A DNA stretch of 64,000 bases, taken from positions 248,001 to 312,000 of the forward strand of contig JAODUP010000569.1 of assembly GCA_025642065.1 (NCBI GenBank), in the 5' to 3' direction. A model generated the notes under the pieces. That model worked only from the letters and a program-made list of their open reading frames with translations, made no database searches and had not been told where the DNA came from. Of the stretch, positions 58,061 to 64,000 are shown one piece after another; within the stretch, counting starts at the first letter, position 1, and every line of letters begins with the position of its first letter. This stretch comes from Paralvinella palmiformis. Its lineage: Eukaryota; Annelida; Polychaeta; Terebellida; Alvinellidae. The translations under genes were made by a program, and so were the position numbers.

Positions 58061-60095
58061 TTTATTGCATTTATCGCTGATATTTGTGCGTTTCCTAGGT
58101 CGTGGGAGTTTTTCTTTGTTTAAAAATTGCAAAATGAACAGACAATTTATCGTTTGTACGAATTTATTTTAAAATCGTACTTCATATCACTAAACAATTG
58201 ATCTCGGAGGGATTATCCCCATCAATCGTGCTGATCAGAGAATTCAGCCTTAAAATATTACACCGCCATCTAGCGAATGCATTCAACAATACTCGCTTAC
58301 AGTTTGTGTCGATAATATGAAACATTGTTGTCAGACATTCTATTTTTGCAGCATTTCGGTAAGAATTTTAAATAATCAATGCGATCGGGGGGTATCTTAG
58401 CTTTTATCACACGTAGTCTTTAAGTAAAAATAGATCATTGATCATAGATCATTGATCGAAGCAGTGGGTTGGGATATTGTTTCCGTTTTAGCCACCACCA
58501 GAGTTACCCATACATAAATAAATTAAGACCGGCGTCAACTGTTTATCTAACATTTGGCACGTTTTTGGTTGTTCGTCAAATAAGATGATATTTTTGACGA
58601 ACTGAGACAAATTTGATGACTGTGATATTTGCGGAGGATGTCTTGTTTGTTTCGCCAATGAACGATTCCAATGGGATGAGTTCATTGTTAAAGCCACGCC
58701 TATGTTTTGATCCGTAGTCGTAGTTTGTTGACAGCGAGTTTGGTCTATGACTATGTCAGTATGTGTAATGGAACGTGACGAATTCTAATTACAGGTTGGT
58801 GTGGTCGGGTTTTCTTCTTCTTTATATTACTAACCTTAACATCTATTTGTCGTTATGTTAGAAGATCAACAGGCTATGCACTTAAGTCTTAAATCTTAAG
58901 ACTGTCTTCGACTTAGTTAAGTGCTAGATCTAGATCTACTTCTTATGGCGGGCATCTAAAAGTATAGATCTAATCATGACTAATGCTAACATTATATGCC
59001 TATTGTTAGTCTAAAACACATTTCTAAAGGTGATTCATCATTTCATGCCACACTGAATGATGTGTAGACTCTAATATCGTTGTGTCATTTTTCTATGTAT
59101 TAGTTATGATGTAATACATTGTCACTTGTGTTATATATCATTATCATACACCCTAATTATTTCATAAATTAGTTTCGAACATTTTCAGCTAAACTGAAGT
59201 AAACTTATTTAATGATTAATAAAATATTCCATAAATCTGTGTTAATCCTGATAATGACGATAACAATTTTCATGTTATAATTATATTATTAAAAGATCTG
59301 ATTCATTAACATTTGGCATATTTTTATCAGCTGAATACATTCATATGTTATATTTAATAATCCATCGTGGTAATGTGGCTCCAGCTGATTTTCCACTCCT
59401 CTGGAAAACATTTACATAATGATAATGAGATAGTGGCAAGCGGAAATTGAGGATGACTCTGTTGAGTCTAGTTAGAATTTAGTAACCACAGAATTTTGCA
59501 TTCAGTGGGAGTGTGCTGTGTTCAGCTTCTTGAACATTATCATTTATAACTCTATGTACAGGTAAAATGAGCCCTTGGTGATTCTGCGCTTGAAAGAGTC
59601 AAGAGAAAGGGAGACTAAACTTAATAACCTTTCAGTGTCAATGTATCATTAAATTGTGCTAATTTAGTCTCTCACACTTGGGGGCTGAAGGAAGTAAACT
59701 AAAACGGTATTAATCACTGTATGTGTAATGGGTCACTAACTTAAAATCCTTTGCTAAACATTTACTAACAAATGTTTTAAAGAGTTGTTATTAAATATCT
59801 GCCAACAAATTTACTGTGTCAGAGATTTGCCATTTAATTTATGTGATGTGATTTATACAAATGATATCTTATCTTGTGATTTAATTTTATATGTTTTAAT
59901 TATCAAATGATAGAATTTGAAATAGCTGGACAGAGTTAGAGAAATTCCTTAATGGATTCATTTTGATTTTTGATATTTTATCACTAGGTTTTGTTACTAG
60001 TAAAATAAGAACTTATACGCAATAATTATATTTTTTATTTATCTAAATATGACTGATATTATAGGTATTGTTTAGTTGTGACTTGTCATTGTTTG
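58061..60095. other. Intergenic DNA
   Basis: AT-rich, no gene seen. A slightly GC-richer patch at 58.2-58.75 kb might hold the 5' end of the downstream gene, but no exon is recognisable. Confidence 0.4.
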
Positions 60096-60285
60096 TTTTG
60101 GGGTCCCTCCTTGGTGTAGTGGTAGCGTGTTGGACCACAGATCACTGCCACCCGTGTTCGAATCTCGGCGTGGGCATATCTGAAGGGTGTTTCATCTTTG
60201 ACTTCGTTTTATTACCTTTGGAGGTCGCTCGGCCCATTTAGCCTACTATGTGCACAAAAGTGGCCGTAAAACAGCAATCATCATC
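60096..60285 (+). mobile_element. SINE family A with perfect target-site duplication
   Basis: Complete copy with good B box (GTGTTCGAATCTC) and body. Flanked by ACTTGTCATTGTTTG at 60081-60095 and 60286-60300, identical 15-mers. Confidence 0.93.
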
Positions 60286-60505
60286 ACTTGTCATTGTTTG
60301 GGACTAATTTGCCTAAGATTAAAAATGAAAATGTGGAAGGATAGATGATAGAATATGAAAAAAACTTTATTTAAATGTATTTTTCATCATCATTATGTTT
60401 ACATTCATTAAGCAGGAAGCTCATAGTATTTAATTTTATATATAGTAGATATCTAAATCACAGTTTTACTATTACAAATATATCTATATATGTAGATTTA
60501 CAAGA

Positions 60506-60691
60506 GGATGATGATCGGTGTTTTATGGCCACTTTTGTGCACTTGGTAGGCTAAATGGGCCGAGCAACCTCCAAAGGTAATGAAGTGAAGAAAAAATGAA
60601 ACACCCTTCAGATATGCCCACGCTGAGAATCGAAAATGGGTGGTAATGATCGGTGGTCCAACATGCTACTGCTAGACCACAGAGGTGCCAC
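60506..60691 (-). mobile_element. SINE family A with perfect target-site duplication
   Basis: Minus-strand copy flanked by identical 15-mers TGTAGATTTACAAGA at 60491 and 60492-shifted end 60692-60706. Opposed to the copy 200 bases to the left. Confidence 0.92.
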
Positions 60692-60706
60692 TGTAGATTT
60701 ACAAGA

Positions 60707-62545
60707 TACAATTTATATAAATATTATTTTTCCTTTGAAAATATCAGATATTACATTTGTGGTGAAAGATGATAATTTATTTCTTAAGCAATAACCACAA
60801 AATGTAAAAAGTATATACTGTAGCTTGGATCTGTAATTGTCACTGTGACATAACACACCAATGAAAGCCAAAGTGTACTCCAAATCTCTGAATTATATGT
60901 ATGTTTCATCAATTGTTTGGAATCATCTGTTTGGAATTCATGAATTTAGAATTTGTCCACTGAGAATGATGCCATTTAGGTTTGGAATATCTACAAAGAC
61001 AGTAATTAGTAATTAGGTATGTAATTATATATTTTGTTAATGAATATATCAATATATATATAATGTTATCACTGGGAGTGATTTGTGCTTAGAAATGAAT
61101 GAATACAATTTAATTACAGTTCTGCACAAAAATGGTATGGCATCAACACGTTTTAGTCTCCTCGATGAAGAAAGAGACATCTCAGGCCACTCCTAAACAC
61201 ATAGGTGGTGTCTATATATTATGAACAGTCTGGTGTTACATATAACTGTGTAAATATTACTGCGATATTATGATATATACTGTTGTTGCTATACCCTACA
61301 CTGTATTGATTTTATTAACAGTGATGATCATTGTTTGGCCGGGATTGTGTTAAAATATGCTGCAGTACAAAAGCGTACCAACAAAATGTAGATATTTAAA
61401 GTAATTAGTACAGAGCCCTACAGTTTTTGATTATTGTTAGAAATCTCAATAATTTGTATTATTATTATATGTATAATTTACAGGAAGAGCATTTTTATTC
61501 TCCTGTTTATTATATATACTTATCTAGGATACTCTGTCATTTCTGACTCTAATAAATACTTCAGTACACTAGTTTTTTTTTGGGGGGGGGTTCCTTTCTG
61601 GAAAAGCTCTTTAATCATGATTTTATCATTAATTACTTCAATTATTATAAATGATCCCCTTCCAGTTTTCAGAAACCATTCTTTCTGATATTCAAACTCC
61701 ATTTGTTTAACTTTTTAACGCCTTTATCTGTGTAGTAATTTTCTCGAGTTAATAATATTTTCGATATATTTGAATCACATTGAGAGGATTGGATAATTTT
61801 CAGTTACAATTATAATTAATTTTTATTCCCAGTTTTAAAATTTTAATTACACACAGAGTCTTGATGGCTAATTTTAGTTATAACAAGTTTGTTTTCAGCT
61901 ACAATAACAATTCTTTTGTGTTCCATTAAAAATACTGTAATTACATAAACAGTTATGATTATTATTTCTAGTTATAATAGACAATATTCACAATTAAAAT
62001 GATATCTGATAGTGCTTTGTTTATTTCATATTGTTATAATGCAACATTTATATAGAGCACTATTTTTTACACTCTACTGGACTTCTGAGTTGATAACGTA
62101 AGAAAGTTGTTAATAAATGACAAATCACCTACATAATGGTTGTGTTATGATAATGGCAAAAGTTATTTAATAAACACAGAATTGATGCATTAGCTAATAT
62201 GGTATATTAATGTAATAATCCAATTACATTTATAATTGTAACAGTATACGCTAAATCCACCCAGTCACTATGACTATCATTTGTTTTGTGTATTATGTAC
62301 ATAGCTTAATTTTGAGAAGATTTCAAATGAATCCTTGTAATAGGATAACTTTAATTCTTATTAGTTCATCAGCATCTGTTGGAATACTAAAGTCACATGG
62401 TGTTGCTTCTTATGATATGGAGAGGAGGACCCATTGGGCCAATTGTATGCCCCAAGCCGATGATTATGCATGTGTGTGACTTCTAGGGTGTGTGTTTGAT
62501 GAAGGTGCTATCATTTATTAAGTTCTGTTGCTCAGTAAATGTTTC
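60707..62545. other. AT-rich DNA, no gene seen
   Basis: No exon or RNA gene recognised. ACATTTATATAGAGCAC near 62043 may be the last remnant of a family D-like SINE tail. Confidence 0.5.
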
Positions 62546-62546
62546 T

Positions 62547-62720
62547 ATTTTATGGTCACTTTTGTGCACAAAGTAGGCTAAATAGGCCAAACAACCTCCA
62601 AAGGTAATGAGGCGAAGTGAAAGAAGAAACACCCTTCTGACATAGCCCAACTGGGGTTTGAACCCAAGTACTATTTATCTGTGGCAAACCACGCTATCAG
62701 TTACGCCATAGAGGCACCGT
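62547..62720 (-). mobile_element. tRNA-derived SINE, family A
   Basis: Minus-strand copy with TTTATGGTCACTTTTGTGCAC, AACCTCCAAAGGTAATGAGG and a B box (GGGTTTGAACCC as read on plus). More diverged than the 60-kb pair; TSD not identified. Confidence 0.85.
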
Positions 62721-62780
62721 TCTCTTGCTCTGATGATAGTTTTTATTAGGCTATATGTATACTATTTCTTTGTATTACAG

Positions 62781-62928
62781 TGATATGGAAGCCACTCGTT
62801 CTTACAGTTATTGGTGGTAGTCAGTGATAGCTTCAGCTTGTATCAAACATCTTGACCTTGTGAATTACCTGTAATGGAGCCAACTAACTTATATGAGATG
62901 AAGAATGTTGATGACCCACCAAAACCAG
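62781..62928 (+). CDS. First coding exon of an unidentified gene (5' UTR plus 18 codons)
   Basis: A TTTGTATTACAG acceptor opens an exon with a 93-base leader, ATG at 62874, and 18 codons MEPTNLYEMKNVDDPPKP ending at an AG|GTGAGT donor, phase 1. Good splice signals on both sides and an acceptable start context make a real exon likely. The rest of the gene lies beyond the window; the protein is not recognised. Confidence 0.5.
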
Positions 62929-64000
62929 GTGAGTGTTGGTTATTATGCAGTGGTCAAACCAAACGTGAGCATAAATCATAAAATAAGATGGCTTTTAATT
63001 GTATTAATATCTTGATGTTGTACTTCGGCTTATTCTGAAGTGTTTATCTCCACTCAGTTATCTGTGACAGACATGAGGTCAAATACATTAAAAGGTATTT
63101 AAATACAAATACTTTTTATTCTCTCAAATACTTTCAACAGCAAAAGCAAATACTTTTAAATGCTTTTTAAAACTAATAAATAGCTTATCACGATTCTTTG
63201 GATATATTCATCCTATTCTGAAATATAGAATTCTTTATTAAACTGTTTATACTGGTGTTTCCAGTTGATCTCAACTTCAATGCCAATGACATTACAAATA
63301 CATGAATATTATTAATAGCATGTGTGTGTAAATTCAAGTCTGTGACATTAAACAGGCTCTAGAGCAATTTGTGTTCTGAGGTCCTCAACATGTGGGTGTG
63401 TTGTTTTCTTTGTTTTGTGTGTGTGTGTAATGTCACTACTTTATGAAAGTTGGCAATGAACATGTCTGCATATTCTGCTTTATAGTTCATTAGCCAGATG
63501 ACAGCTAGCTCTAAGTGCTCCAATTGCAAATATGAACTTGTTATGATATTCCTACCAACAAAAACTGAAAATGAAAGAGTTATTAAAGTAATAGTTATTA
63601 AAGAATAATAGAATTACATGAACAATGCCACCAAAGAATTGCTCTATTATGGTACGTTTATCTCCTGATTCTAATAATTAATTGATAAGAATCTTCCCTT
63701 TGTTAGAGAAGTAAGTGATGACAAACCAGTGCATTAAAGTGACCACAACATCCACATTATTAAAATCACAGAAAAGACAATTATTTATGATATTTTATAT
63801 ACAACATAATCGTCAAATTGTTTCCAGGAACATTAAATGATGTGGGATGGCAAAATATTCAGATTGATACATATATTTGAAAAGTCAAATATTCCATAAG
63901 TATTTTAATGGGACTAAAAATCTTTTTTTCAATTTTGAATACTAAAATATGGATGTTTATGAGGTGTTTAGCTAGTTTTAAATTTTTAAATACAGATAAT
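62929..64000. other. Presumed intron of the unidentified gene
   Basis: AT-rich, no further exon seen. Confidence 0.35.

Overview
The window looks like nuclear DNA of a lophotrochozoan animal, most likely a gastropod mollusc. It is AT-rich, has spliced genes with GT-AG introns, carries an innexin gene (not vertebrate-like), and is full of CR1- and L2-type LINE fragments, several tRNA-derived SINE families and very many microsatellites. Species cannot be fixed by eye.

Layout: (1) 1-7340, + strand: the 3' part of a large multi-exon C2H2 zinc-finger gene (five exons visible, ten fingers, acidic N-terminal and C-terminal parts) with a 3' UTR that contains a tandemly repeated poly(A)-signal cassette. 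(2) 7341-10480: intergenic, no gene seen. (3) 10480-36438, + strand: a complete gene for a MAP-kinase phosphatase of the DUSP8/DUSP16 type. Seven main coding exons join in phase and give about 685 residues. A second, previously unmarked coding exon at about 27.83-28.12 kb sits in the 17-kb third intron, is open, ends in a splice donor of the correct phase and would replace the kinase-binding rhodanese-like half by a different Ser-rich N-terminus. The same intron is unusually rich in AP-1 sites and holds two GC-richer, non-coding islands. (4) 36.4-48 kb: 3' UTR and repeat-rich intergenic DNA with SINEs, microsatellites and a CpG-rich patch with small ORFs. (5) 48123-49334, - strand: an intronless innexin (gap-junction/hemichannel protein, 403 residues). 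(6) 51.4-58.1 kb: a pile of LINE remains: two adjoining + strand pieces (CR1-like, then L2-like), a minisatellite, a + strand CR1 3' end and a - strand CR1-like copy that meet tail to tail, and a SINE nested in the latter. (7) 58-64 kb: AT-rich DNA with three more SINEs and the first coding exon of an unidentified + strand gene at 62.78-62.93 kb.

Functional reading: the phosphatase is expected to dephosphorylate JNK/p38-type MAP kinases. AP-1 (Jun/Fos, itself activated by JNK) sites clustered around its alternative exon suggest a feedback loop with an isoform switch; this is inference. The other genes have no evident functional link to it.
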